This document shows, piece by piece, positions 1 to 9,720 of a stretch of DNA of 35,609 nucleotides. This DNA is from Gnetum montanum (Eukaryota > Streptophyta > Gnetopsida > Gnetales > Gnetaceae). The notes below the pieces were generated by a model that was not told the DNA's origin, did not search any database, and saw only the letters and a program-made list of their open reading frames with translations. A program made the translations under genes and the position numbers. The stretch is from positions 4,286-39,894 of the forward strand of contig MNCI01006004.1 of the NCBI GenBank assembly GCA_015680685.1, written 5' to 3'. Position 1 is the first letter of the stretch. Each line of letters starts with the position of its first letter.

Positions 1-61
1 GGCTTCCTGCACTTCCGCGTTTTTGTAAATTGTTCTTCCAAATTTCTGCCATTGATTTCAG

Positions 62-217
62 GTTTTAGGGCCATCACGTCGTAGATCAATTGCTGCGGTA
101 GAGCACCCTTTTGCTTTTGTTTTAGAACTTACTGGTGAAGATTCAGTGGCACGGCATCTGCGCGGAGGTCTCGGTAGCTCCGTTTGCCCTGACACGGGCG
201 GCCAACGTTGTTTATGA
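62..217 (+). CDS. possible last exon of a host gene (partial, unidentified)
   Basis: An open stretch of 51 codons ending in TGA (215-217) follows a good plant 3' splice site (TTGATTTCAG at 52-61). It is GC-rich and keeps many CpGs (CGTCGT, GCGCGG, GGGCGGCC), unlike the decayed retroelement DNA to its right. The peptide includes FVLELTGEDS and ends GGQRCL; I do not recognise it. All three frames upstream of the splice site meet stops or are too short to judge, so the phase is unknown. A competing reading is a frame from 135 to 503 starting MKIQWHGICAEVS, which crosses a T run and looks less like a gene. The base composition suggests genuine host sequence; the exon call is inference. Confidence 0.3.
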   Translation, partial: VLGPSRRRSIAAVEHPFAFVLELTGEDSVARHLRGGLGSSVCPDTGGQRCL

Positions 218-592
218 TTCACTGTTTTTTTTTTTAAATACATATGTCTGTTTTTGGCTTATGCGGGGTGGCACGCATCGGCGTCATCAGAGGCAGGCAA
301 ATCAACTGCATAAACTTGAATTCGGATGTGATTCCCTGCAAAAGAAATTTCAGCATAACGTGGCCAGCAAAAATGCTGCTGGTTTGAGGTTAAAAGAACA
401 TTCGATTTTCTGTGTAACAGAAAACCATTTCAGGGTAAAAACCCTTGCATTCCTCTGCGTTAGGATTAACGCGATTCCTGCATTTTTTGTAATGAAAAAC
501 TAATATTCTTTTGGATTATTTTTCTTTCTCCCGTCTGTCTTCCATTGTGCATAAGAGCTGGAACTGTGTTTGTTTTTTCTTTTGTCATAAAA
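218..592 (+). other. possible 3' UTR or flank of the left-edge exon
   Basis: AT-rich sequence with T runs (about 223-234) and no convincing protein. It is less CpG-depleted near its start than after base 600. It ends at an ambiguous base (593) next to the LINE remnant, which may mark an assembly join. Confidence 0.25.
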
Positions 593-599
593 ANTTTTG

Positions 600-1152
600 T
601 GAACCAAATAGAGAAATTTGCTAAATTTTAATTGAGAATTAAAAACAAGCATTTGAATCTGACTTTTTCTAACACAAGCATTGAAATCCCCACAAAGAAA
701 AAATTTACCAAGCTTGGAGAATTTTTCAACAACTTAACCCAAGTACTAAAAATGATGCCCTTTTGAAAGATTAGTAACATTGTGGATAGAAGAATCCCTC
801 AAAGCAAAATAGGAAAAAGCAATATAAAAAGCCTCTAAAATGCCTTGAACTTAAACCCATAAATATTGGTTTTTATCATCAACTTTGTGCAACTTAATGA
901 AATGATCTCTAGACTTTTTAATTAAATAAGCAATACCACCAAAAGGTCTAACCCTCACCTTGGAATGTTTATTTCTAATAGAAATGATATGAAAGCCTGT
1001 AATAGATACAATTAAGAATTTTCTTCTTCTTAATTTTTAGCAAAAATAGATAGACCAAAATTACTAAAGAAACGACTGTTATCTAAAGCAGCAACCTTAT
1101 TAGCCAATGAACCTTTAACATTAAGGAAACCACATGTAATACAAGAAAATCC
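600..1152 (-). pseudogene. LINE apurinic-type endonuclease domain, decayed and cut short
   Basis: Begins just after the ORF1 stop with GFLNVKGSLANKV, the 'N-x-x-G...NK' opening of the exonuclease-endonuclease-phosphatase fold. It continues with KVRVRPFGGIAYLIKKS (the 'GG-I-A-hydrophobic' strand) and reaches FFLCGDFNA at about 678-703, the catalytic GDFNA motif. The usual catalytic Glu (ETW/ETH) falls at a damaged spot reading IFAKN then a stop. A frameshift near 1035 joins the two halves. In life this domain nicks target DNA to prime reverse transcription. Nothing after the GDFNA strand is recognisable. Confidence 0.65.
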
Positions 1153-1776
1153 CTATTTTGAGGGATTTTCCATCTCTTTGATGACTATAAGATATTTATA
1201 GTTCATGTAAGCAACTTTACCTTCAACACAAGCTTGTTTAAGTTTCTACCATTCTTCTTGCATTTTTTGCATATTCTTTTTTGGTGAGGTCTTCATTAAT
1301 CCAAATGTTCTATTCTTTCAAGACACTTCTATTATTCAAAACCTTATCTCTTCCATGTTAATCAACAAACTTAAACATAATTTGCCAAGATTTATCCCCC
1401 TTAGGACTAAGTCTATTTGCACTAATTATTGGGGTAGAAGAAATGTGCATTTATTTTGTAAAGAAATCTGGCAAGATGTGTAAAAGATCCTTACCCTATT
1501 CTTTAGGAATTGCCACAATTCAAAATTCTAAATTTTGTCACATTTTTCTTCATCTTCACATATTTTCTCAATAACTACTTCTAAGCCTAAGTGAGAAGTT
1601 GTTATTTTTAACTTAAGAGAATCCAAATTTGACTATAGAGTATCCATATTTATCTAAACTTGAGTTTCTTCAACATATGACAATAAATCTTTCAACTCTA
1701 GAGTGGTTGGAATGGTTTGTATTTTTTTCACCATAGCTTCAACCATGAATTTCAATTGCATAATCCTAGATGCCAT
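1153..1776 (-). pseudogene. LINE ORF1 (nucleic-acid chaperone type), decayed
   Basis: Starts at ATG (1774-1776) with a helical, coiled-coil-like N-terminus (heptad-rich, e.g. TLELKDLLSYVEE). A middle region with IVAIPKE, SANRLSPKG and MFKFVD follows the RRM-like core of LINE ORF1 proteins. The C-terminal part has the signature NIWINEDLTKKEYA, then KQACVEGKVAYMNYKYLIV, matching the family pattern of 'INEDLT, helix, GKKAY, KLIV'. It needs a frameshift near 1530 and another near 1260, and has several in-frame TAG/TAA at expected Gln positions. ORF1 proteins of this family bind element RNA and form trimers. The assignment is from family knowledge and was not searched. Confidence 0.65.
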
Positions 1777-3093
1777 GTCATATTATTAAGTTTTATGATG
1801 TATTTTCTCTATTACATTGACTTGGTTAGATGAGCTTGTCGATTTCATGGTTGCTAGTATCGGTTTGGACATACCTCAGTAGGTATTCTTATGTGTGTGA
1901 CTTATGATGATATTTTATTGCTAGTAATTTGATGTATTGGTTAGGATTATGAGATTATGTATTGTTGATATCTTGAGGTTCAGGATTTAGAAAGAAATTT
2001 TATTTAAATGTTCGGACATGTGAAGTTATGTTAGTAGAGTTAGTTATTTTATTGGTTGTGATTATTAGAAACAATAAGTATGATTGGAAAAGTTATTTAA
2101 TCTATTTTATTTTTTAAATAAAAGTTATGTATATTTAAAATGGATGATATGTTAATATTTTTTATGTTTTTTTAAAATTTGTTTGGAAAAGTTCAATAAG
2201 GTTTAGGATTATAATTGGATGATTTTTAGGAAATTAATATAAACCTCACTCTTCATATTGGCTAAACCTCATTGATATTCATTACCTAAATGTGAAAGCT
2301 TTGCTAGATTAAAAACTCATGAAAATAATGTTAGGAGCTCATGAGTGTGTATTTGTAACAAGGTGGCTTGTTGCAGAAATGATGGTCTCTCATCAGAGTG
2401 CATGTGAGAGAGTCATCACCCATAGCACTAGAATGGCTTACCCTTGACATGTTAAACTCTTATCGGAGTGCTTATGAGAAGGTTGATGCAAATTTAGATT
2501 TGGACCAATTGTGAAATTGTAGCTTTGTTAGAATTTGCATGGGGACATGCTTTACCCCCTTTTAGCTTACTTTTTTTTTTTTTTTGCCAAAATGCTAACT
2601 ACAAGATGCTTGTCATCAAGTGGACTGCATGCCACTCGAAGGGCTTTACTTAGAGGCAATTGTGTTGCATCTATAGGACAGGTATTTCCTCCTCTAGGAT
2701 GAGTTACATTACATTCGCTTGGGCTTTGACCAGCCCATAGAGGCTTCCTATGGGACAAGTTGCATTACATCAATCATGGGTTTTGCAGTTGACTAAAAAA
2801 AGGGTGCCATGTGCATCAAAAAAGCTAGCAGGGAAGGTGAGAAATGTAAGGTAAAGGGCGTAAATGCAAGTAGGCTATAGCGGGGTAAGAGGGATGTGCA
2901 CTCTCAAGTGGCTTGATGAGTCCAACCAAGCACATCAGAGCAATGTGGTGACTTACCACTACAATGAAATATGTCTTTGAACGACTACCTCTAGGGCTTT
3001 GTCCTGCAAACACAATGCAGAGGAGACAAGAAAACAACCATACAACATGTGAAATAAGAGCAAACTACTGGTTGTGAGGGTGTTGCAAGTGCC
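1777..3093. other. unassigned AT-rich repeat-like DNA
   Basis: No protein is recognisable. The part up to about 2340 is very AT-rich and could be the 5' leader of the LINE or an old LTR. Two imperfect copies of a 'catcagagtgcatgtgagag' / 'tatcggagtgcttatgagaa' motif lie near 2390 and 2460. A 15-base T run (2571-2585) could be the poly(A) end of a small minus-strand retroposed sequence lying to its right. A short duplication around 'gttacattacat' / 'gttgcattacat' lies near 2702 and 2760. Confidence 0.3.
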
Positions 3094-3339
3094 ATGAGTG
3101 CTGGACCAATTGCAAGAGCTTGCAACACCAAAGTAAGAAGGCTAGTGCAGGTGCCAAAGCCAAAAGGCTACAAAAGCTCTAGTAGCCACATCGAAAGTGA
3201 GCACCCCAAAGAGGCCAACAAGGTGGCTGAGGGTGATAGCAGTCCATGTGCTCAAGAATCCACACCAAGGATAAGAGCTTGGAAATTCAACAAAATGGTA
3301 GGAAGCCAAGCTACTGGACGCACTTTCAAGCTCGAGTAA
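3094..3339 (+). other. 81-codon open frame of unknown nature
   Basis: A Lys/Ser-rich open frame with no recognised domain, followed by G-rich repetitive DNA (repeats of 'ggtggtgctaatggcgagagctcc' type words at about 3390-3550). It may be chance or the remains of a transposon protein. No promoter or splice context supports expression. Confidence 0.15.
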
Positions 3340-3647
3340 TGGTGAGGGCTAGAGGATGGCAGTATAATGGCTAGGCCACAATACTACTAGGACTCCAGTG
3401 GGTGGTGCTAATGGCGAGAGCTCCAACCAATAATGAAATTCCCAAGGTTGGCAATGTTGTCGATGTGGCATGTGGGTGGTACTACTGGCGATGGTGGCAA
3501 TAGCTCCAAAAGGTCAGCAAAATGCCCAAGGGCATCTCCAGAGGATTAGCAAAATGCTAAGGGTGGTGACATTGCAAATGTTCTAAAGGATTTTCTTTTG
3601 ATGACATGAACTCCATTCTAGAACTGTAACACCCCACCCACACACCC

Positions 3648-3649
<2 letters not shown>

Positions 3650-3678
<29 letters not shown>
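3650..3678. repeat. 29-base poly-C tract
   Basis: An uninterrupted run of 29 C, preceded by a CA/CCC-rich stretch (ACACCCCACCCACACACCC). On the minus strand this is a G run able to form G-quadruplexes. The exact length is doubtful because homopolymers are error-prone in sequencing. It lies next to the expected 3' end of element A. Confidence 0.8.
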
Positions 3679-3789
3679 TGCCTCGAGAGACATGGGTAGA
3701 TGATGGAGAATTTGAAGTATTTGTGCTTGTTTGTCTACAAGACTGTGCATGTTGAGCTATGTGTGTTGAACTGAAAACCCAATTTAAGG

Positions 3790-4320
3790 TCCTCATAGAC
3801 CATGATGCACTAGTTTATAGTCCTAGCAAACTATTGTGTGCTAATTTAACATCATAGAAAATAGTGGATGTTGTGCCAATTTAACATCATGACAAAAGGA
3901 CAAGTTGTGCTAGTTTATAGTCATAGTGGACTATGTTGTGGATGCCAATTTTAGCATCATTGTTCAAAGAGGAGCTATGCCAATTTATACTCATAGTGGA
4001 CTTGCTATGCCAGTTTAACATCATAGTGGACAGGTGTGTTGTGGATGCCAATTTAACATCATAGTCCAAGAATTCTTTATGCTAGTTTAAAGTCATAGTG
4101 GACTTTCTATGCTAGTTTAATGTCATAGCAAACACTTTGTGCCAGTTTAAAGTCATAGTGGACTTGTTGTGCTAGTTTAACATCATAGTAGACGCTTTAT
4201 GCCAATTTAAAGTCATAGCAAACTTGCTATGCTAGTTTAAAATCATAGCAAACACTCTATGCCAATTTAAAGTCATAGTGGACTTGTTGTGCTAGTTTAA
4301 CATCATAGCAAATGCTCGCT
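3790..4320 (-). repeat. tandem array, about 34-bp units (Tat element 3' spacer)
   Basis: About 15 imperfect units share the core 'tGCtAgTTTaaagTCATAGtggact'. Two variants tend to alternate: one with 'aaagtcatagtggactt', the other with 'acatcatagcaaacgctt'. The effective repeat is therefore about 68 bp. The array starts just after the integrase stop of element A (minus strand). Hypervariable tandem arrays in the 3' untranslated part of Tat/Ogre elements are a known phenomenon. The same core recurs at 7985-8050 and 12780-13075. Confidence 0.8.
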
Positions 4321-4353
4321 TACCTTGCTTTGTCATTGATGCGATGCTACATA

Positions 4354-5340
4354 CTAGGCGTAGTACGGCTTCACATACAAATGGTTGATCAAATTGGCAA
4401 ACTCATTGCCATCTAGATCAGCAAGCTTGAATGCTCTATTGTCATAGGCCTTGGTGACCAAGAAAGGCCTTTTCCAGTTGGCTAAGAATTTATCTACGAG
4501 TTTCCAAATTACCTTGAGGACTAAGTTCCCTCTCCTGATTCAGTGTTAATGCTTATTGTGATAGTGCTTTTTCCGTTGCTTTTTTTGGTACCATTTGATG
4601 CAATTAAGTGTCTACATGCACTCCTCTATAGACTCAAGGTCAATGATTCTCAACTCATTATTCTTAGCCTCATTGATGAAGCTTGAGAGGATCATGCGAA
4701 GTGATAGAACCCGTAATTCAAGAGGAAAAATTGTTTTAGACCCATACACAACACTATATGACATCTTACCTGTTGCTACTCTACGTGTTATGTGGTGGGC
4801 CCATAGTGCATAGACTAGCTACTCGTGCAACCGCCATTTGCTACTACTAAGCATATTCTTTAGAAAGTTGACAATGACTTTATTTGTAGCCTCCACTTAG
4901 CCATTCACCTATGGGTAGTATGGAGATGAGAAGGAATGCTTAATGTCAAGGCATTCACAAAAGGCTTTGGTTTTTACATTGCTAAACTATGGCCCATTAT
5001 CTGTGACTATAGTCACGGGTAGACTAAACCGGGTCACTATGTTGTCCAGAATGAATTTGCAAATCTATTGCGATGTTGTCTTCCTAAGGGAAATAGCTTC
5101 AACCCACTTGGTAAAGTATTTAGTTGCATTTATGATGAAGCTATGTCCTACATAAGACATAGGTGTGATAGGTCCTATGATATCCAACCCCCAACGTTAG
5201 AATGACCATGTGATCTACATGGTATGTAGTTTAGTGGGTGACACATGCATTAAGTTATCATACCATTAACACATGTCACACATCTTGACTTTGGAGATGC
5301 AATTTCATTCCATGTAAGGCCAATAGTAGCCTAAGCATCT
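4354..5340 (-). pseudogene. element A integrase (Tat lineage)
   Basis: Reads leftward. A zinc-binding end retains CDMC (5269-5280) but the His pair is unclear. The catalytic core has WGLDIIGP (first Asp, codon 5182-5184), IVTDNGP (second Asp, 4999-5001) and VEATNK (Glu, 4891-4893). The last two are exactly 35 residues apart, as in D-D(35)E integrases. The C-terminal SH3-like module follows with WKRPFLVTKAYDNRAFKLAD, and the frame stops at TAG (4354-4356). In-frame TAG stops fall at expected Gln positions (after TDNGP, and around VNG-VEA). The enzyme would splice element DNA into the genome. Catalytic residues survive but the stops make it non-functional. Confidence 0.8.
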
Positions 5341-5879
5341 GATTTTCGATGTAATTGCCCTAGGTGCTATGTGACCTCTGCACAATCCCTTGTGGACTTG
5401 CTCAATGATCGTTTACACTTCACTATTGCTAACACAAGTCAATAGTATGCCATTATAGGATCTACGACAAAGTGTGCTATCACCCACAAGGATGTACTAC
5501 CATGACTATTTTTGCACTGCATCCTTTTGGGTAATGGTTAAATGCTATGAAGGCTCACCCTGTAAAACGTATGACTTGATGTCATCATACCACTCATGTG
5601 CGTGAGTCATGTTTGTTGTGGCTATGGATGCAATTTCAATTATTTGTGTAATAGGTTCGGTGCAATCCATTACTAAAGCAGGCAAGGCATCAAACATGTT
5701 AGGTGCAATTCTTAAGGCTAATGTGGCTAATGCACTAGCAATGGCATTTTCATTGTAGGGAATGTGCTAGATAGTTGTAGTTGCAAATCGTTTGAGCAAG
5801 TGATTTGCCAAGTCATAGTAAGGTTGTAAATGTTGTGCATTGCAAGCATAAACCTTTGTAACTTGGTTAACAACTAACT

Positions 5880-6100
5880 ACAAATTGCTTCAAGTCGCTA
5901 AGTTTTGGATTCCTAGGTTAGAAGCTATTAAGATGCCTTTAAGGAGACCTTCATACTCTACTACGTTGTTAGTGCAAGGGAATGCAAAGTGATAAGTAAA
6001 GGGTCAAATCTCCCTAGAGGGAAACATGATCATGGTAATGGTACTACCCCCTTGAGAGGTTGAAGCATCATCGAAGTGTAAGATTACCTTGAAGTTGGTA
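5880..6100 (-). pseudogene. element A second RNase H (aRNH-type)
   Basis: Minus-strand translation gives DDASTSQGGSTITMIMFPS and then FPCTNNVVEYEGLLKGIL. The 'TNN-x-x-EYE-hydrophobic-GL' motif is typical of the additional, archaeal/plant-like RNase H acquired by the Tat lineage. It lies between the canonical RNase H (6337-6603) and the integrase, where dual-RNase-H Tat elements carry it. A TAG interrupts the frame near 6010. It is the best single marker assigning element A to Tat rather than another gypsy lineage. Confidence 0.65.
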
Positions 6101-6336
6101 GGCACTTGACCTATGTTGCTAACATGCTCATCCAAAAATTCTAGATCTATTGTTGCCTAATCATTTATTGGTGAAGCTATTAGTTGTGTAGCTATTTCTT
6201 GACCTTTAGTTGATGCTTGTGCTATGTAGTGTAGGTCAAACTCCATAGTTATTACTTTCCACAATGCAATTCAACTACTTTCATAAATGTTTGTAGTGAT
6301 TTCCTAGGGTACATTGATATTGTAGATGATGTTTAC

Positions 6337-6603
6337 TTAATAGTAGAAAAGATAGTGCCTCCACTTGTTAAGTGCAAAGACTAAGGTGAGGCAATTCTTT
6401 TTCACATCATTGTACTTTGCTTCATGGGCTACTAACGCATGACTTAAGTAGAATACAGGGACCTTTGAGCCATCATCTTGCTTTTGGCAAAGTAGAGAAG
6501 CGATGGACGCACAAAAGGGTTGTAAGGTAGATGTAAAATGGTTTATCCCCTTGTGAAGGATAGCTTGTAGGAAGTTGAGCCAACTTTGATTTGAGGTTGT
6601 CAA
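6337..6603 (-). pseudogene. element A canonical RNase H region
   Basis: An 88-codon stretch without stops, containing ASLLCQKQDDGSKVPVFYLS, then AHEAKYNDVKK and LTLVFALNKWRHYL. This follows the gypsy RNase H pattern 'L-Q, P-Y-S, E-NY, EK, A-WR-YL'. It follows RT in the same direction. The Glu of the usual 'EK' reads Lys ('KK'). In life it removes RNA from the RNA-DNA hybrid. Confidence 0.75.
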
Positions 6604-6667
6604 ATGCCTCTTGGCATTGAGCTATCCACTTAAAGTGGACTCCCTTTTTGAGTAGATGTTGCATTGG

Positions 6668-7393
6668 CTACAACTTATCAATCAATCGTGTGATAAACCT
6701 ACAAATGAATTGCAGTCTACCTTGTAACCCATGTAGCTCCTTAAGGTTTGTTGCTAGTGTTAAGTTGATGATAGCCTTAACCTTATTAGGGTCTACACAT
6801 ATGCCCACTTCTAATACTATGAAACCTAGCATGTGACCCATTTTGACATCGAAGACACACTTCTTAGCATTCAACCTAAGGTCATGTCTTAGGCAACATT
6901 TGAGTACATGGTTTAAGTCATCTACATGGTTATGTGCCATTTTGGACTTAACTGCTATGTCATCAATGTAATCATTGAGAAAGTCTAGCAAATAATAACT
7001 GAAAATGTATGTCATAGCATATTGATAGGTTGCTCTTGCATTCTTTAGTCTGAAAGACATCATTGTGTAATAGAACATACCCCAAGGGGTCATGAAGGTA
7101 GTATTGAGCTGGTGCTCTGGGTTGATCTAAATCTGGTTGTAACCAAAGAACCCATCCATAAAGGATAATAAGGCATGACCAACCATAGTATCGACCAGTT
7201 GATCAATACTAGGCAAGGGGAAGTCATCTTTAATGGTCATCTTGTTCAAGTCCCGGAAGTCTATGCAAATACATATGTTTTCATTTTTCTTAGGTATGAC
7301 CACAATGTTGGAGACCCAATCTACATAGTCAATGGCCCAAATGAAACCAACTTTGTAAAGCTTGGTGATTTCATCACGGACTGCCAACACCAC
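6668..7393 (-). pseudogene. element A reverse transcriptase
   Basis: Two frames cover the RT fold. The upstream one (7393-7127) has WVSNIVVIPKKNENICICID (usual 'VPKKDGSWRMCVD'), then FRDLNK, FPLPSIDQLVD and FMDGFFGYNQI. The downstream one (7093-6668) has TPWGMFYYTMMSFRLKNARA, the active site YIDD (codons 6959-6970), LRLNAKKCVF, GFIV and LQGRLQFICRFI. The gap between them is a single CAG-to-TAG style stop after GYNQI, where Gln is expected. The order and sequence fit the Tat lineage. Catalytic Asp-Asp is intact but the frame is broken. Confidence 0.85.
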
Positions 7394-7459
7394 CTCAAGC
7401 CTAACCTTGCAGGCTTTCTGCTTGACTAGTTTTATGCAAAGATCGAGTATTATATTATG

Positions 7460-7855
7460 CTACACTATGCAAGGGTCTAGGCTTGGCATGTCTTCGTATA
7501 ACCATGCAAACACCTTAATATTGTCATTGAGGACTTTGGTGATGCTTTGGATGTGGTGAGGCTCTAACAAGGAACTAAGTTTCAATGTTTTTGCCTTGCC
7601 ACTAAATGTTGCTATAGGGACTTCAACAACAGGATCCTCAATGATGTCTCCTACCTCTACGTCTAGAGCTTTGACTAGATGGTCAAGCCAATCTAGCAGT
7701 GCCTCTACAAATTTTATATGTTCATCATAGGCTATGGGCTCAAGGTCTAGGAATTCAGTATCAATGCATCGTGTGAGGTCACCATGGGATCCAATGAGGA
7801 CCAAAGGTGAATGAAGATGCTCATATGTGCTCATGTTATGATCTTTCCTAGAATC
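7460..7855 (-). pseudogene. element A pol linker upstream of RT, with candidate 3' splice site
   Basis: An open stretch begins MSTYEHLHSP and includes FSGKAKTLKLSSLLEPHH and then IKVFAWLYEDMPSLDP, the 'FAW-DMPGIDP' segment preceding RT in Tat elements. The frame stays open upstream of the Met to a strong splice-acceptor-like sequence on the minus strand, TTGTTTTGTAG (AG at 7857-7856). Ogre-type Tat elements carry an intron between protease and RT, so this acceptor fits, although the matching donor is uncertain (candidate GTGCCT near 13290). Confidence 0.6.
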
Positions 7856-7984
7856 CTACAAAACAACCAGAGAGAACGTCAAGCTACACCTATCTTAAAT
7901 GAAGTCAAAATGCATAAATTAAGGAAAGCAATGTAATGAAAATTCACCTAAGTGTGCAAATGTAGAGTTGGGGAAGCAAGTATG

Positions 7985-8050
7985 TAGGCCAATTTCGGGC
8001 CTCTGTAGGCCATGGTTTACCAGTTTAAGGTCATAGTGGACCATTGTTTA
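7985..8050 (-). repeat. short copy of the Tat spacer repeat
   Basis: About two units: 'ggcctctgtaggccatggtt' followed by 'taccagtttaaggtcatagtggacc'. The core matches the 3790-4320 array and links it to the 12780-13075 array. Confidence 0.6.
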
Positions 8051-8089
8051 TGCAAATTTCATTAGCTTAAGCAAGGTTAGAAGTTCTTG

Positions 8090-8285
8090 GAATGTGGAGT
8101 CAAGCTAGGCATTCACTAGGCAATCAAAAAAAATTTAAAAATTTTCTAAGTTTGGGGATCGCCAAAAAAAGTTTAGAAAATTTTCTAACTTTGGTTGCTA
8201 CGCTCATCCCTTGTTACACTCAGCCCCTTACTACACTTGAAGAAAAACTTGGGAAAATTTTCCTAAGTGTGGGATGTTGTCCTAG
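8090..8285. repeat. AT-rich segment with decayed palindromic 'gctacgctc' motifs
   Basis: Repeated 'aaaaattttctaa' words are mixed with TTGCTACGCTCATC, TTACACTCAG and CTACACTTGAAG. The same vocabulary (gctacgctc, then 'ttagaaaaattt') fills 9240-9530 and 18470-19140, so these segments are likely related by descent. Confidence 0.5.
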
Positions 8286-8310
8286 TAGGTGACGTATTTA
8301 ATTACCTTGG

Positions 8311-8319
8311 GACAGTATA
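8311..8319. promoter_or_regulatory. TATATAT box candidate
   Basis: 'agtatatatgtg' sits between the AT-rich repeats and a 118-codon plus-strand frame. It reads as a TATA-like box on either strand. On the plus strand it would drive transcription towards the antisense gene at 9930. No other element was found, so it is weak. Confidence 0.25.
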
Positions 8320-8515
8320 TATGTGTCTTTCACCACGGTCAAACTATCATTTTCCAAAGTGAAAATGAGAAGTTGTAGAGCATAGTGCAGTTGGAGCAAG
8401 GAGTGGAAGCCAGAGCATGACAACCAACATGATGCACCAAAGTGAATGTCAACACCCCGGGCTCATCAGCATGGACAAGGGAGACTGAGCACTAAGACAT
8501 CTACCTTGAGCACTC

Positions 8516-8872
8516 ATGGAGGAATGGAGGAAGCCACCATCCACCATGTACCCTACTATGCTCTACCCTTACACTATTTTTCCTTTATCTTTGTTTCTTT
8601 TGCATTGGCTTGCATTGGGGTTTTGGGATTTTGGGGAGGCCTACCTTCGTAGGGATGATCGCCTCTATGGCCACCATGGTTGTGCAATCAAGGGGAGAGG
8701 ATATGTTCATGGTGGCAGGTTTTTCCTGGTGCATTTTTTTTTTGGCATGGATTATTGGGTTCCATGGCTAGGTAAGGTAAAGGGTTTTGTTCTTGGTGTT
8801 GCGTGGGGCATGAGGGAAGGGCAAGATGAGGATTTTTTGGCTGTGGCTAGGGTGACCATGACTTGGATGTAA
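8516..8872 (+). CDS. 118-codon open frame, unknown
   Basis: An uninterrupted plus-strand frame starting MEEWRKPPSTMYP, with a hydrophobic segment (YTIFPLSLFLLHWLALGFW, roughly residues 23-41) and a Gly/Trp-rich tail (WVPWLGKVKGFVLGVAWGM). I do not recognise it. It lies 190 bases past the TATA-like box and upstream of the five-exon antisense gene. Because the region is G-rich, chance openness is possible. No splice site clearly joins it to 9930. Confidence 0.2.
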   Translation: MEEWRKPPSTMYPTMLYPYTIFPLSLFLLHWLALGFWDFGEAYLRRDDRLYGHHGCAIKGRGYVHGGRFFLVHFFFGMDYWVPWLGKVKGFVLGVAWGMREGQDEDFLAVARVTMTWM

Positions 8873-9239
8873 GGGTTCATGAGACCCCCTCTTGTCCCCT
8901 ACCCTTTCCTTTCACAACCACATAGGTGGAGGGATCAGGGTTTGGCAGCAACCCTAGGGCCGATAAAGGGAAAACAAGGGGCAACACTAGGGAGGGATGA
9001 TTTTTTTTTTTTTTTTGTTTTAGGGCCTAAGGCTAGGGTAGGATGAATAGTATAGCCTGTAGTGAGGATAGCCATGGTGGGGAAACAAAGGTAGGGAGGA
9101 AAGGTTGTGATAGGCCGCAGCCATAGGAGAGCTCCTTAGCATGTAGTGCTAGAGCGTAATGGGGCTGGGTGGCATCGTGAATGGAGCATGATGCCTAGGG
9201 TGAGGATGTGATGCAGCAGTGGGAGTGGTAGTTAGTTTT
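8873..9239. other. G-rich unassigned stretch with poly-T (9001-9016)
   Basis: No protein is recognised. A 16-base T run stands in otherwise G-rich, CpG-poor DNA. It is part of the 5.5-kb gap between element A protease and RT. Confidence 0.4.
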
Positions 9240-9530
9240 TTTTTAAAATAAATTTTTTACTTAGGCATTTTCGGGCTACACTCCCAACCATTAGAATTGT
9301 TTTTCATGTTTTCGATGCTACGCTCCTTGAAGAGCATAGCCAATAGTTAAAAAAAATTTCATGATTTTGGAGGCTACACTCCCTATAGCTAACAATTAGA
9401 AAATTTTTTGTCATTTTCCTAGGTTATGCTCCTAGGGAGGGGTAACCCAGAGTCAAAATTTTTTGTGCACACCCTGGGTTATGTTGCTTAGAGTTAGAAA
9501 AAATTTGAAAATTTTTCCAAATGCAGGAAT
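9240..9530. repeat. palindromic 'gctacgctc / gagcatagc' repeat cluster
   Basis: Includes GGGCTACACTCCCAACC, GATGCTACGCTCCTTGAAGA, GAGCATAGCCAATAG, GGCTACACTCCCTATAGC and GGTTATGCTCCTAGG. They are separated by 'ttagaaaaatttt' stretches at about 80-100 base spacing. It resembles the larger array at 18470-19140 in the candidate LTR of element A. Confidence 0.6.
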
Positions 9531-9720
9531 AAAATGCCTAATGTGAAAAATAATAAGTGCAAGAATGCAAAGTGCTAGAATGCTATATGTAAAACAAAAA
9601 TGCGATGTCTACCAAAGCTTTGTCAAGATGCCAAACTTGTAGATTGAACATGTCAAACATGCTAAACATGAAAATTAAGACAATGCACAACATGCCAATG
9701 TAAAGAAAAATGCTAATGCT

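Larger units (their letters stand above)
597..1776 (-). mobile_element. LINE (non-LTR retrotransposon) remnant, ORF1 plus endonuclease
   Basis: On the minus strand an ORF1-type reading frame (1776 down to 1153) is followed at once by an endonuclease-type frame (1152 down to about 600). That is the usual LINE order. The reverse transcriptase that should follow is missing: the element stops at the junction around the ambiguous base 593. LINEs are normally truncated at the 5' end, so loss of the 3' half points to deletion, rearrangement or an assembly join. No tail or target-site duplication was found. Stops and at least two frameshifts show it is dead. Confidence 0.7.

Noticed and set aside
135-503. 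122-codon plus-strand frame at the left edge
   Set aside because: It overlaps the better-supported 62-217 stretch in another frame and runs through a T-rich tract; no recognisable domain.
3557-3796. Minus-strand 79-codon frame with a poly-Gly run
   Set aside because: The Gly run is only the translated poly-C tract; no other support.
3790-4320. CRISPR-like regular repeat array
   Set aside because: Units are contiguous and imperfect with no unique spacers, and the context is a plant retroelement.
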